Origin: Shinella sp. WSJ-2
GTDB taxonomy: Bacteria > Pseudomonadota > Alphaproteobacteria > Rhizobiales > Rhizobiaceae
Direction: 5' to 3'
Assembly (NCBI RefSeq): GCF_003432075.1
Contig: NZ_QWBU01000008.1
Coordinates: forward strand, 62,001-126,000
Length of the DNA: 64,000 nt
Part shown: in pieces, positions 52,257 through 60,376 of the stretch
Layout: the number at the start of each line of letters is the position of its first letter
Position numbering within the stretch: the first letter of the stretch is position 1
Translations under genes and position numbers: made by a program
The notes under the pieces: model-generated
The model's input: the letters and a program-made list of their open reading frames with translations, nothing else
Told to the model about the DNA's origin: nothing
Databases searched by the model: none

Positions 52257-52901
52257 ATGCGGCTCGTCGCCGAAGGGTTGAGCGCCAGGCGCGGCGAAGA
52301 CCTGATTTTCCAAGACATTTCCTTTGAAATCGCAGGCGGCGAGGCGCTGGTCGTCAAGGGCGCCAACGGCTCCGGCAAGTCCACCCTGCTGCGCGTTCTG
52401 GCCGGCCTCCTGCCGGCCGAAACGGGCTCTGCAAAGCTCCTTGCTGCAGCGCAACCGGTGGAGCGCCTGAGCGAGGCCGCGCACTATCTCGGTCATCGCA
52501 ATGCGATGAAGCGCGAACTTACCGTCGAGGAGAATCTCGCTTTCTGGAAAGCCTTTCTGGGCGATTTCGCCGGCGGCGTTGGCGTGTCCATCGACGAGGC
52601 CGCCGAATCGGTCGGCCTCGGCGGCATCGTGCACCTGCCCTTCGGCTACCTTTCCGCCGGCCAGCAGCGCCGCATGGCGATGGCCAAGCTCCTCGTCGCC
52701 TGGCGCCCGGTATGGATCCTCGACGAGCCGACCGCGGCCCTCGATGTCGCCGCCGAAGCCATGTTCGCCGGCCTCGTCACGACCCATCTCGCACGCGGCG
52801 GCATCGCGATCGCCGCAACGCATCAGCCGCTGGGGCTGGAGGGGGTGAAGGAACTCAGGATGAAGGGTTTCGAATACAGCTCTTTGGAGGTCTGGGCATG
52901 A
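52257..52901 (+). CDS. ccmA: Heme exporter ATP-binding protein CcmA
   Basis: CcmA is the ATPase of the CcmABCD complex, which releases holo-CcmE for cytochrome c maturation. The 214 residues show Walker A GANGSGKST at 35-43, signature LSAGQQRRMAMAKLL, Walker B WILDEPTAALD and an H-loop-like AATHQPLG. The short length with an unusual LSAGQ signature fits CcmA. The ATG at 52257 has GGGAAAGTG upstream. Its stop overlaps the ccmB ATG (ATGA at 52898). It heads the ccmABCDG cluster. Confidence 0.94.
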   Translation: MRLVAEGLSARRGEDLIFQDISFEIAGGEALVVKGANGSGKSTLLRVLAGLLPAETGSAKLLAAAQPVERLSEAAHYLGHRNAMKRELTVEENLAFWKAFLGDFAGGVGVSIDEAAESVGLGGIVHLPFGYLSAGQQRRMAMAKLLVAWRPVWILDEPTAALDVAAEAMFAGLVTTHLARGGIAIAATHQPLGLEGVKELRMKGFEYSSLEVWA

Positions 52902-53557
52902 TCGCCCTTCTCGCCCGCGACCTCAAACTCTCGGTGCGTGCCGGCGGCGGCGCGTTGATCGGCGTTCTGTTCTTCATGACCGTCGTTGCCGTCATTCCCT
53001 TCGGCGTGGGGCCGGATCTCAATCTTCTTGCGCGCATCGGTCCCGCGATCCTGTGGATCGGCGCGCTGCTCGCCTCGCTGCTCGGCCTCGACCGGCTGTT
53101 CCAGGCGGAGCGCGAGGATGGTTCGCTCGATCTTATCCTGATGCAGGAAACGCCGCTCGTGCTGACGGTCTTCGTCAAATGCGTCGCGCACTGGATTACC
53201 ACCGGCCTGCCGCTGGTCATCGCCTCACCGCTGCTCGGCCTGTTCATGAACATGGACGAGGTGGCGATCGGCGCGACGACATTGACGCTTCTGGCCGGTA
53301 CGCCGGCCATCACCTTCATCGGCGCGGCGGGGGCCGGCATTGCCGTGGCGCTGCCGCGCGGCGGGCTGCTCGTCTCCATCCTCGTTCTGCCGCTCGCCAT
53401 TCCCGTGCTGATCTTCGGCGTCAGCGCCGTCTATGCGGCGATCCAGGAGCCGGCGCCCTTCCTGCCGCCGTTCCTCATCCTCGTGGCGCTCAACCTGTTC
53501 TTCGCCGTCATCGGCCCCGTCGCGGCAGCTGCGGCACTTCGCCTTTCCAGCGACTGA
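52898..53557 (+). CDS. ccmB: Heme exporter membrane protein CcmB
   Basis: CcmB is the membrane subunit that pairs with CcmA in cytochrome c maturation. The 219 residues contain six hydrophobic helices, with RAGGGALIGVLFFMTVVAVIPFGVGPDL at the start, QAEREDGSLDLILMQETPLVL, and LVLPLAIPVLIFGVSAV near the end. These match the family. Translation is coupled to ccmA by a 4-bp overlap. There are 60 bp before ccmC. Confidence 0.93.
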   Translation: MIALLARDLKLSVRAGGGALIGVLFFMTVVAVIPFGVGPDLNLLARIGPAILWIGALLASLLGLDRLFQAEREDGSLDLILMQETPLVLTVFVKCVAHWITTGLPLVIASPLLGLFMNMDEVAIGATTLTLLAGTPAITFIGAAGAGIAVALPRGGLLVSILVLPLAIPVLIFGVSAVYAAIQEPAPFLPPFLILVALNLFFAVIGPVAAAAALRLSSD

Positions 53558-53617
53558 CACAAATGTGATTGCGGCAGATCAATTGAAGCCGAGGGGATTG
53601 CGCGTTAAAGAACCATC

Positions 53618-54379
53618 ATGAGCGAACCGAGCCTTGCCATCCGCAAATTCAGCGACCTCGCCAACCCGACGCGGTTTCTGGCGTTGGTCGCCACCGTCTG
53701 GCCGTGGCTTGCCGGGCTGACGCTCTGTCTGTTCGCGGTCGGGCTCTATCTGTCCTTCACCACCACGGGGGATTACCAGCAGGGCGAGACGGTGCGCATC
53801 ATGTATGTGCATGTGCCGGCCGCCTGGCTCTCGATGATGTGCTATACCGTCATGGCGCTCTCGGCGCTCGGTACGCTCGTCTGGCGCCATCCGCTCGCCG
53901 ATGTCTCGGCCAAGGCCGCAGCCCCAATCGGCGCTGGCTTCACGCTCGTCGCGCTCATCACCGGCTCGCTCTGGGGCAAGCCGATGTGGGGCACCTGGTG
54001 GGTGTGGGATGCGCGGCTAACCTCCGTCTTCGTGCTCTTCCTGATGTATCTCGGCCTGATCGCGCTCAACCGCGCCATGGACGACCCGACGCGTGCGGCC
54101 AAGGTCAGCGCCGTGCTCATCCTCGTCGGCTTCGTCAACATTCCGATCATCAAGTTTTCCGTCGAATGGTGGAACACGCTGCACCAGCCGGCGAGCGTCG
54201 TGCGCATGGGAGGCCCGACCATCGATCCGGAATTCCTGTGGCCGCTTCTGGTGATGGCGATCGCCTTCTCCATGCTGTTCTTCACGCTGCATATCCTGGC
54301 GATGCGCAATGAAATCCTGCGCCGCCGCATCGCCGTGCTACGCCGCCATGCCGCCCGCTCGGCCGGAGATGCCGCATGA
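53618..54379 (+). CDS. ccmC: Heme exporter protein CcmC
   Basis: CcmC binds heme with CcmE in the periplasm and delivers it to the maturation machinery. The 253 residues have six membrane helices, the WWD domain WGTWWVWDARLTS at 124-136 and the flanking heme-ligand histidines H65 (YVHVPAAW) and H189 (NTLHQPAS). The C terminus is basic (RRRIAVLRRHAARSAGDAA). The stop overlaps the ccmD ATG (ATGA at 54376). The ATG is at 53618. Confidence 0.96.
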   Translation: MSEPSLAIRKFSDLANPTRFLALVATVWPWLAGLTLCLFAVGLYLSFTTTGDYQQGETVRIMYVHVPAAWLSMMCYTVMALSALGTLVWRHPLADVSAKAAAPIGAGFTLVALITGSLWGKPMWGTWWVWDARLTSVFVLFLMYLGLIALNRAMDDPTRAAKVSAVLILVGFVNIPIIKFSVEWWNTLHQPASVVRMGGPTIDPEFLWPLLVMAIAFSMLFFTLHILAMRNEILRRRIAVLRRHAARSAGDAA

Positions 54380-54543
54380 GCCACGCCTTCTACGTCACGG
54401 CCTCCTATATCGCGGCCTTCGCCGTTACCTTCGGCCTCGTCGGCTGGGTCTTCATCGACCATCGCAACCGTCATCGCGAGCTGGAGCGTCTGGAAGCCGC
54501 CGGCATCCGTCGCCGCTCGGCGCGCGCAGAGGAAAGCCGATGA
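54376..54543 (+). CDS. ccmD: Heme exporter protein CcmD
   Basis: CcmD is a small single-helix subunit that helps release CcmE from the CcmC complex. This 55-residue frame begins at an ATG overlapping the ccmC stop and ends just past the ccmG start. The product has one membrane helix (about 6-27: YVTASYIAAFAVTFGLVGWVFI) and a charged C terminus with DHRNRHRELERLEAAG, typical for CcmD. It is short and was not caught by a length-filtered gene search, but position and topology make it secure. Confidence 0.92.
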   Translation: MSHAFYVTASYIAAFAVTFGLVGWVFIDHRNRHRELERLEAAGIRRRSARAEESR

Positions 54544-55154
54544 GCGAGAGCGAAGGCAATGCCGAAGGCGCCGGCACGCGCACGCGCCTCATCCTCGCCG
54601 CGCTGCCGCTAACGATTTTTTTGGGTCTCGCGCTGATCTTCTGGACGCAGCTCAATTCCGGCCGCGATATTTCGGAAATCCCCTCAGCGCTGATCGGCAC
54701 CAAGGCGCCCTTCCGCGACCTCGATCCGCTCGCCGGTGCTATCAGGGACGGCGTGCCCGTGCCGGCGCTGACGAAGGAGACCGGCAAGGGCAAGCTGACG
54801 CTCGTCAATTTCTGGGCCTCCTGGTGCGTGCCCTGCCGGCAGGAGCATCCGGTTATCCTCGAACTCTCGAAGGATCCCCGCCTCACGGTCGTCGGCGTGA
54901 ACTACAAGGACGGCAGCGAGAACGCGCTGCGCTTCCTCGGCGAGCTCGGCAATCCCTTCTCCGCCATCGGCCTTGATCCCGTTGGAAAAATGGCGATCGA
55001 CTGGGGCGTCTACGGCATCCCGGAGAGCTACCTCGTCGGCCCCGACGGGACGATCCTCTACAAGCGCGTCGGGCCGTTCGACGACAAGAGCCTCAAGAAC
55101 GGCCTCTATCCGGCGATCGAAAAGGCGCTGGGCACACCGGCGCAGGCGGGCTGA
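54540..55154 (+). CDS. ccmG: Thiol:disulfide interchange protein CcmG (CycY/DsbE)
   Basis: CcmG reduces the apocytochrome c CxxCH cysteines in the periplasm so heme can attach. The 204 residues have one N-terminal membrane anchor (about 16-36), then a thioredoxin domain with the active site WCVPC (C96 and C99) in LVNFWASWCVPCRQEHP, the CcmG-specific GVNYKDGSENALRFLGELGNPF and the cis-Pro segment GVYGIPESYLV. The ATG at 54540 overlaps the ccmD stop by 4 bp. The other maturation genes (ccmE, ccmF, ccmH) are not in this window. Confidence 0.95.
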   Translation: MSESEGNAEGAGTRTRLILAALPLTIFLGLALIFWTQLNSGRDISEIPSALIGTKAPFRDLDPLAGAIRDGVPVPALTKETGKGKLTLVNFWASWCVPCRQEHPVILELSKDPRLTVVGVNYKDGSENALRFLGELGNPFSAIGLDPVGKMAIDWGVYGIPESYLVGPDGTILYKRVGPFDDKSLKNGLYPAIEKALGTPAQAG

Positions 55155-55163
55155 TACTGTCGG

Positions 55164-55676
55164 CTACGGCAGGGTCTTCGGCGTCACGAAGGTGACAAGC
55201 CGCCCGGCACCGAGAGCGATGTCGGCCCAGCGTTCGCTATCGAAGCGGATCACCGCCAGCCCCGCGGTTGGATATTTCGCCCTGAGGCGCGCAAGCGTAT
55301 CCGCGTCGCCCGCCGGCGCCAGCAGTGCCGCCAGATCCTCGAAGCCCGGATTGTGACCGATGACGAGCAGTGTTGCGCTCTCCTGCGGCGCCGCATGGAT
55401 GGCCACCAGGATAGCAGCCGGCTCCGCCTCATAGATCGAGGCGACGGTTTGCGACGCGCAGTCCTTGCCAAGCGCCGGCGCGACCAGCGCCCAGGTCTCC
55501 TGCGTGCGCCGGGCCGAAGAGACCAGTGCGAAATCCGGATCGAGCCCCATTCCGGCCATATAGGCACCCATGCGCGGCGCATCGCGGCGGCCACGATCGG
55601 CAAGGGGCCGGTCGTGATCGTCCACGCCGCCGGGCCAAGCGGATTTAGCGTGTCGAAGCAGGAGCAGGGTCTTCAT
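55164..55676 (-). CDS. SixA-type histidine phosphatase
   Basis: The 170 residues form a small histidine phosphatase. The phospho-accepting H9 is in LLLLRHAKS (R8-H9), and the second histidine H108 is in LLVIGHNPG with R57 in SSARRTQET. SixA in Escherichia coli dephosphorylates phosphohistidine on the NPr phosphotransferase system protein, and rhizobial relatives are expected to act on a similar target. The ATG at 55676 follows the conserved MKTLLLLRHAKSAWPG; the frame beyond is not conserved. It is convergent with ccmG (9 bp between stops) and divergent from nothing upstream. Confidence 0.9.
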   Translation of the reverse strand: MKTLLLLRHAKSAWPGGVDDHDRPLADRGRRDAPRMGAYMAGMGLDPDFALVSSARRTQETWALVAPALGKDCASQTVASIYEAEPAAILVAIHAAPQESATLLVIGHNPGFEDLAALLAPAGDADTLARLRAKYPTAGLAVIRFDSERWADIALGAGRLVTFVTPKTLP

Positions 55677-55746
55677 GGAAAGTGCCCGCCTTGAAACGAA
55701 AAAGACCGGCATTGCGCCGGCCTCTTCACTCCAAATTTCGAATGCC

Positions 55747-56250
55747 TCAACGGCACTTTTCGATCTGCTTCAGCGCTGCCGAGATGCCCGACAACGAATA
55801 GGAATAGGCGGTGCCCGTGCCGCGGCGCGATTTCGCCTGCACCTGCATGTCCTTGCCGGTCTTCATGGCATTGACGAGCGCCGGCTCTTCGGCGGCGTTT
55901 TCCACCCAGGCGGAGTTGCCCTTGGTGAACATCACGAAGGTGCGGCCGTCGATGACGACGTTGACCTTGGAGTTCTCCTGCAGCGGATAGCCCATCATCG
56001 CCTGCGGCTCGTAGCTGATGTTCTGGCCGGGGCGCTGCGAGACGAGGAAGAAGACATCACCGTGATCGACGCCAGGGGGCGTCTTTTCCTTCGGCACGGA
56101 CAGAACGTAGCAGACCTTGCCGCCATTCGCCTGATACGAATAGGCACCCCAGGCGTTGAACTGCTGAATGCGCGTCGGCGTCTGAGCCGAGGCAACGCCT
56201 GCGGTCGCGATGACGAGGGCGAGTGCGGTTGCGAGCTTTCTTACGAACAT
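55747..56250 (-). CDS. Invasion-associated locus B (IalB) family secreted protein
   Basis: The 167-residue protein has a signal peptide (MFVRKLATALALVIATAGVASA) and an IalB-like mature domain. It includes WGAYSYQANGGKVCYVLSVPKEKTPPGVDHGDVFFLVSQRP and SKVNVVIDGRTFVMFTKGNSAWVENAAEEP, and two cysteines (VCYV and the final KCR) that could form a disulfide. IalB was named from a Bartonella gene linked to red-cell invasion; the rhizobial forms have no established role. The ATG at 56250 has AGGAAAAC upstream. The frame extends 31 codons upstream but lacks a signal peptide there. Confidence 0.88.
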   Translation of the reverse strand: MFVRKLATALALVIATAGVASAQTPTRIQQFNAWGAYSYQANGGKVCYVLSVPKEKTPPGVDHGDVFFLVSQRPGQNISYEPQAMMGYPLQENSKVNVVIDGRTFVMFTKGNSAWVENAAEEPALVNAMKTGKDMQVQAKSRRGTGTAYSYSLSGISAALKQIEKCR

Positions 56251-56571
56251 GTTTTCCTGCCGGTTGTCTTGCCAGTGATTGCCGGCCGAAGGCAGAAGCC
56301 TGCCATGCCGGTGTCGGCCATGCATGATGACGATTTGGTTCATTTTGACTTAATTCAGGTTACCAAACCGTCAACATGCGTTCATTTAACGAGGGTCTTG
56401 CGTACCACGCCGGGACAAATTTGCGTTGAAAACTGCCGCCACCCTTGCCGGAAAGGCTGAGTGTCGCAGTCCCCATGCGGTGAGATAGATCCTGTCGAAA
56501 TTCACTAATGGCAGAACGATTAGGGCAAGAATTTGACCCGCACAGTTGCGGGTCAAACAGTCACAACCGGA
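56251..56571. other. 321-bp gene-free stretch between the IalB and DUF1232 genes
   Basis: It contains the IalB promoter and the terminator hairpin of the DUF1232 gene (56532-56557). I see no other gene or RNA. A TTGACG-type sequence lies about 110 bases before the IalB start without a clear -10. Confidence 0.55.
56532..56557 (-). terminator. Hairpin after the DUF1232 gene
   Basis: TTTGACCCGC (56532-56541) pairs with GCGGGTCAAA (56548-56557) over 10 bp around six bases, and it starts 15 bases after the DUF1232 stop. On the minus strand it is followed by TTCTT, a moderate T tract. Confidence 0.7.
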
Positions 56572-56961
56572 TTAGCCCGCAGGCTGCATCTCCGGCTCGT
56601 CCTCGAGCGCCTTGTCGGCAGCGATGTAGTGGTCTTCGCGGATATGGCCGCGGATGGCGGCAAAGGCGGCCGTCAGCACTGCGATGTCGTCGGAAAACCC
56701 AACAAGCACGAAGAAATCCGGGATGCCGTCGAGCGGCAGCACGAAATAGGCGAGCGCTGCCAATAGGATACCGCGGACCTTGGTCGGCGTGCGCGGATCA
56801 AGCGCGCAATAGTAAGAGGCGACGAGATCGCGGGAAAACGGCACCTGCCGCATCGCGCGCTTCAAAACCGGCCAGAACCGCTTCTTGATGCGGGTTTCCT
56901 GACGCTCCTGCTCATCCCTGTCGCCCGGCAGCAGGATCTCGCCGATCTTCACATCATCCAT
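56572..56961 (-). CDS. DUF1232 (YkvA family) protein
   Basis: The 129-residue protein carries a DUF1232 domain (YkvA type), whose hallmark is the DGIPDFFVLVGFSDDIAVL segment (about 78-96) between two helices. Flanking it are YYCALDPRTPTKVRGILLAALAYFVLP and AAFAAIRGHIREDHYIAADKAL. Some members influence cell-envelope physiology, but the function is not settled. The N-terminal part has a charged coil (DRDEQERQETRIKKRFW). The ATG at 56961 is preceded by sequence shared with the pterin-carbinolamine dehydratase gap. Cytosolic with an amphipathic or membrane-associated helix. Confidence 0.87.
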   Translation of the reverse strand: MDDVKIGEILLPGDRDEQERQETRIKKRFWPVLKRAMRQVPFSRDLVASYYCALDPRTPTKVRGILLAALAYFVLPLDGIPDFFVLVGFSDDIAVLTAAFAAIRGHIREDHYIAADKALEDEPEMQPAG

Positions 56962-57030
56962 TCAGAGCCCCCTCGGGTGGCAGCCGGCAAATCCCGGCGC
57001 GAAAACATATGGTGATGTCTTCACGCAGCT

Positions 57031-57339
57031 TCAACTCTTCGTGCGGAGCGCAGCCGCCTTCTCCATCGCGGTCGCCATCTTGAAATCCAGTTCGGTCAGG
57101 CCGCCCGCATCATGGTTCGTCAGACGGACGTCGACGCGATTATAGACATTGAACCACTCGGGATGGTGGTTGAATTTTTCCGCGGCCAGCGCCGCCTCGG
57201 TCATGAAGCCGAAGGCCTCGCGGAACGACTTGAACTTGAATGTCTTCTCGATGGCGATACCGTCGCCCGACCGGCTCCAGCCCTCGAGGTCGTCGAGCGC
57301 TTCGGAAATGGCGGTTTCGTCCAATTTTTCCTGTTTCAT
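57031..57339 (-). CDS. phhB: Pterin-4a-carbinolamine dehydratase
   Basis: PCD recycles pterin-4a-carbinolamine formed by aromatic amino acid hydroxylases; bacterial relatives may have other uses. The 102 residues show the complete catalytic signature: E54, H58, H59 and P60, Y66, H76 and D85 with the expected spacing ([33 protein letters not shown]). The ATG at 57339 has GAGGGCGCC upstream. It lies downstream of phbB and is not part of that operon, since a terminator hairpin separates them. Confidence 0.93.
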   Translation of the reverse strand: MKQEKLDETAISEALDDLEGWSRSGDGIAIEKTFKFKSFREAFGFMTEAALAAEKFNHHPEWFNVYNRVDVRLTNHDAGGLTELDFKMATAMEKAAALRTKS

Positions 57340-57371
57340 GGCGCCCTCGTTTTTTCGCATCCTAACCTATG

Positions 57372-57394
57372 AAAACGGCGCCCGAAGGCGCCGT
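57372..57394 (-). terminator. Terminator of phbB, overlapping a promoter-like sequence
   Basis: ACGGCGCC (57375-57382) pairs with GGCGCCGT (57387-57394) around CGAA, and the A run at 57372-57375 gives a T tract on the minus strand, 23 bases after the phbB stop. GGAAC (57399-57395), 17 bases and CGTT (57377-57374) also match the EcfG promoter consensus on this strand. Confidence 0.85.
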
Positions 57395-57416
57395 GTTCCT
57401 TTGCCGGAAAATAAGG

Positions 57417-58142
57417 TCAGACGAAGAACTGGCCGCCGTTCGCCGAGATCGTCGAGCCGGTGATGAAACCGGCATCGTCGGAGGCGAGGAAGACCACGAC
57501 GCGCGCGATTTCTTCGGGCTCGCCGAGACGGCCAACCGGGATCTGCGGGATGATCCGCTCGTTCAGCACCTTTTCCGGGATGGCACGCACCATTTCCGTG
57601 CCGATATAGCCGGGGCAGATGGCGTTGACCGTGATGCCCTTGGCCGCACCCTCCTGCGCGAGTGCCTTGGTGAAACCGAGGTCGCCGGCCTTGGCGGCGG
57701 AATAGTTCGCCTGGCCCATCTGGCCTTTCTGGCCGTTGATCGAGGAAATGTTAATGACGCGACCGAAGCTGCGGTCACGCATGCCCGACCAGACCGGATG
57801 GGTCATGTTAAACAGACCGGTCAGGTTGGTGTTGATGACGGCGCCCCACTGGTCGGGCGTCATCTTGTGGAACATCGCATCCTTGGTGATGCCGGCATTG
57901 TTGACGAGGATTTCGACGGGGCCGAGGTCGGCCTCCACCTTGGCGATACCCTCGACGCAGGACTCGTAGCTCGCCACGTCCCACTTGTAGACGGGAATGC
58001 CGGTCTCCGCCTTGAAGGCGGCGGCGGCTTCATCATTGCCGGCATAACTTGCAGCCACTTTGTATCCCGCCGCCTTGAGCGCCACCGAAATGGCGGCACC
58101 GATGCCGCGCGATCCCCCCGTTACCAATGCTACTCTGCTCAT
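57417..58142 (-). CDS. phbB: Acetoacetyl-CoA reductase PhbB
   Basis: PhbB reduces acetoacetyl-CoA to 3-hydroxybutyryl-CoA with NADPH, the second step of polyhydroxybutyrate synthesis. The 241 residues have the classical short-chain dehydrogenase motifs GGSRGIG at 9-15, NNAG at 81-84, S134, and Y147-x3-K151 in QANYSAAKAG. The length equals other rhizobial PhbB proteins. The ATG at 58142 has GGAG eight bases upstream; a GTG three codons earlier is less likely. It follows phbA in the same direction with 132 bp between, and the PHB repressor phaR is nearby. Confidence 0.96.
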   Translation of the reverse strand: MSRVALVTGGSRGIGAAISVALKAAGYKVAASYAGNDEAAAAFKAETGIPVYKWDVASYESCVEGIAKVEADLGPVEILVNNAGITKDAMFHKMTPDQWGAVINTNLTGLFNMTHPVWSGMRDRSFGRVINISSINGQKGQMGQANYSAAKAGDLGFTKALAQEGAAKGITVNAICPGYIGTEMVRAIPEKVLNERIIPQIPVGRLGEPEEIARVVVFLASDDAGFITGSTISANGGQFFV

Positions 58143-58237
58143 GTGGCTCACTCCCCTAGGCTGTTTTTTTGAGTCGACCTGTCGCCCTGCCGGCGGCAGG
58201 TCATGGCAAAGCAGAATGTCAGTCGATGATCAGAGCG

Positions 58238-58270
58238 TTTCCGCAAAACCGCTATGCGCTTTTGCGGAAA
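58238..58270 (-). terminator. Terminator hairpin of phbA
   Basis: TTTCCGCAAAA (58238-58248) pairs perfectly with TTTTGCGGAAA (58260-58270) around an 11-base loop that itself contains CGC and GCG. It starts four bases after the phbA stop. This TTTGCGG-type hairpin is common in rhizobial intergenic regions and may be a small repeat element. Confidence 0.8.
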
Positions 58271-58274
58271 TTGC

Positions 58275-59456
58275 TCAGAGGCTCTCGACGCACATCGCCA
58301 CGCCCATGCCACCGCCGATGCAGAGCGTGGCGAGGCCCTTCTTGGCGCCGCGACGCTTCATCTCGAAGAGGAGCGTGTTGAGGATGCGGGCGCCGGATGC
58401 ACCGATCGGGTGACCGATGGCGATGGCGCCGCCATTGACGTTGACGATATCGGGGTTCCAGCCGAGATCCTTGTTGACCGCGCAGGCCTGCGCCGCGAAG
58501 GCCTCGTTGGCTTCCACGAGGTCGAGATCGCCGATCTTCCAGCCGGCGCGCTCAAGCGCCTTGCGAGAGGCCGGAATGGGGCCGGTGCCCATGACCTTGG
58601 GATCAACACCAATCGTCGCCCAGGAGACGATGCGGCCGAGCGGCTGGATACCGCGGCGCGAGGCCTCGGCTTCGCTCATCAGCAGCGCGGCGGCGGCACC
58701 GTCGTTGAGACCGGAGGCGTTGCCAGCCGTCACGGTGCCTTCCTTGTCGAAGGCGGGACGGAGCTTGGCCATCTGGTCGAGCGTGGCGCCATGGCGAATA
58801 TATTCATCGGAATCGACGGTCACGTCGCCCTTGCGGCCCTTGACGATGAAGGGAACGATCTCGTCCTTGAAGCGGCCGCCCTTCTGCGCGGCCTCGGCCT
58901 TGTTCTGCGAGGAGACGGCAAAAGCGTCCTGCTCGTCGCGCGACAGCTGCCACTGCTTGGCGACGTTTTCGGCCGTCGTGCCCATGTGGTAGCCGTAGAA
59001 GGCGTCGGTCAGGCCATCCTTGATCATGGTGTCGACCATCTTGAAGTCGCCCATCTTCACGCCGCCGCGCAGATGCGCGCAATGCGGCGCAAGCGACATG
59101 GATTCCATGCCGCCGGCCACGATGATGCTGGCGTCACCGGTGGCGATCTGCTGCATGCCGAGTGCCACGGCGCGAAGCCCCGAGCCGCAGAGCTGGTTCA
59201 TGCCCCAGGCGGTCGCTTCCTGCGGAAGGCCTGCCTTCATGGCGGCTTGGCGGGCCGGATTTTGGCCTTCGCCAGCCTGCAGCACCTGGCCGAGGATCAC
59301 CTCGTCGACCTCGCCCACTGCCACGCCCGCGCGCTCCAGAACCGCCGAAATGACCGTCGCACCCAGTTCGTGGGCGGGCGTGTTGGCGAAGGCTCCGTTG
59401 AAGGACCCGACCGCGGTGCGGGCGGCGCTAGCGATGACGATGGACGGGGTGCTCAT
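58275..59456 (-). CDS. phbA: Acetyl-CoA acetyltransferase PhbA (beta-ketothiolase)
   Basis: PhbA condenses two acetyl-CoA to acetoacetyl-CoA, the first step of PHB synthesis. The 393 residues contain the acyl-accepting cysteine C90 in [14 protein letters not shown], the proton-exchange cysteine C379 in [10 protein letters not shown] and H349 in GHPIG, with [15 protein letters not shown] and [15 protein letters not shown] also typical. The length is normal. The ATG at 59456 has GAGGAAGCACACC upstream. phbB follows on the same strand and phaR is divergent, 290 bp away, so the set is regulated together. Confidence 0.97.
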   Translation of the reverse strand: MSTPSIVIASAARTAVGSFNGAFANTPAHELGATVISAVLERAGVAVGEVDEVILGQVLQAGEGQNPARQAAMKAGLPQEATAWGMNQLCGSGLRAVALGMQQIATGDASIIVAGGMESMSLAPHCAHLRGGVKMGDFKMVDTMIKDGLTDAFYGYHMGTTAENVAKQWQLSRDEQDAFAVSSQNKAEAAQKGGRFKDEIVPFIVKGRKGDVTVDSDEYIRHGATLDQMAKLRPAFDKEGTVTAGNASGLNDGAAAALLMSEAEASRRGIQPLGRIVSWATIGVDPKVMGTGPIPASRKALERAGWKIGDLDLVEANEAFAAQACAVNKDLGWNPDIVNVNGGAIAIGHPIGASGARILNTLLFEMKRRGAKKGLATLCIGGGMGVAMCVESL

Positions 59457-59600
59457 GGTGTGCTTCCTCAATTCTGCGACCGGATGATCGGTCTTGGAAC
59501 CGGCCTCGACGCACGAGCGGCGCGAGCCGGCGGTTCTCCCGAAATGAAAACTGGCAAAGCGAAGGGGGAGAGTCAAACAGGATATCCGGCCTCGCTAAAA

Positions 59601-59646
59601 TTTCATGCCCGTGACATGCAGCATGAAAATCCATGTTGCGCAGCAT
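59601..59646. promoter_or_regulatory. TGC-rich inverted repeats between phbA and phaR
   Basis: TTTCATGC (59601-59608) and GCATGAAA (59621-59628) form a perfect 8-bp inverted repeat; CATGC-A-GCATG (59615-59625) is a second palindrome. TGTTGC-GCAGCA (59634-59645) is a near-palindrome with the TGC..GCA pattern reported for PhaR operators. PhaR is encoded next door and could repress both genes. Confidence 0.4.
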
Positions 59647-59746
59647 TCCTCGCCGCATCGCACAATTCGATTGTCAGCCGCCGTCTTTTTGCGGATACTC
59701 TCGCCGACCAAAAAAGAAATGGAAATACGGGGATGAGGAGACCCTA

Positions 59747-60325
59747 ATGGCCAGGAACGACGGTCAGATCGTCATCAAGAAATATGCGAACCGGCGCCTC
59801 TACAACACCGGCACGAGCACCTATGTGACGCTCGACGATCTCGCGGTCATGGTGAAGAAGGGCGAGGACTTCACCGTGCAGGACGCCAAATCCGGCGAGG
59901 ACATCACCCATTCGGTGCTCACCCAGATCATTTTCGAGCAGGAATCCAAGACCGGCAACACGCTTCTGCCGATCTCGTTCCTGCGCCAGCTGATCTCGTA
60001 TTACGGCGACCAGATGCAAATGGTCGTACCGAGCTATCTCGAGCATTCCATGCAGGCCTTCACCGACCAGCAGGCACAGATGCGCGAGCAGATCAACAAA
60101 ACCCTGGGCGACACGCCGCTCGGCAAGAACCTGCAAGTGCCGATGGCGCTGATCGAGGAAACGACAAGGCGCAATACGGAACTCTTCCAGCAGGCGATGA
60201 AGATGTTCACGCCTTTCGCAGCGGCTGCGCCGCCGAAGGAAACGCGCAAGGCCGAGCCGAAGGATCTCGACGAGCTGAAGGAACAGCTGCGCGCGCTTCA
60301 GACGAAGCTCGACAATCTGAGCTGA
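59747..60325 (+). CDS. phaR: PHB synthesis repressor PhaR (AniA)
   Basis: PhaR binds PHB granules and DNA and adjusts storage-polymer genes to granule level. In rhizobia the same protein is called AniA. The 192 residues have the DNA-binding PHB-accumulation domain (about 7-70: QIVIKKYANRRLYNTGTSTYVTLDDLAVMVKKGEDFTVQDAK) and a second conserved segment with EQESKTGNTLLPISFLRQLISYYGDQMQM (about 66-94), then a coiled C terminus. The ATG at 59747 has GAGGAG upstream. It is divergent from phbA, with TGC-rich palindromes between that fit its own operator. Confidence 0.94.
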   Translation: MARNDGQIVIKKYANRRLYNTGTSTYVTLDDLAVMVKKGEDFTVQDAKSGEDITHSVLTQIIFEQESKTGNTLLPISFLRQLISYYGDQMQMVVPSYLEHSMQAFTDQQAQMREQINKTLGDTPLGKNLQVPMALIEETTRRNTELFQQAMKMFTPFAAAAPPKETRKAEPKDLDELKEQLRALQTKLDNLS

Positions 60326-60376
60326 GAACAGGCTGAGCTGACAGAATTGGCTGGCGCGGGCTCTTCCCGCGCCGTC

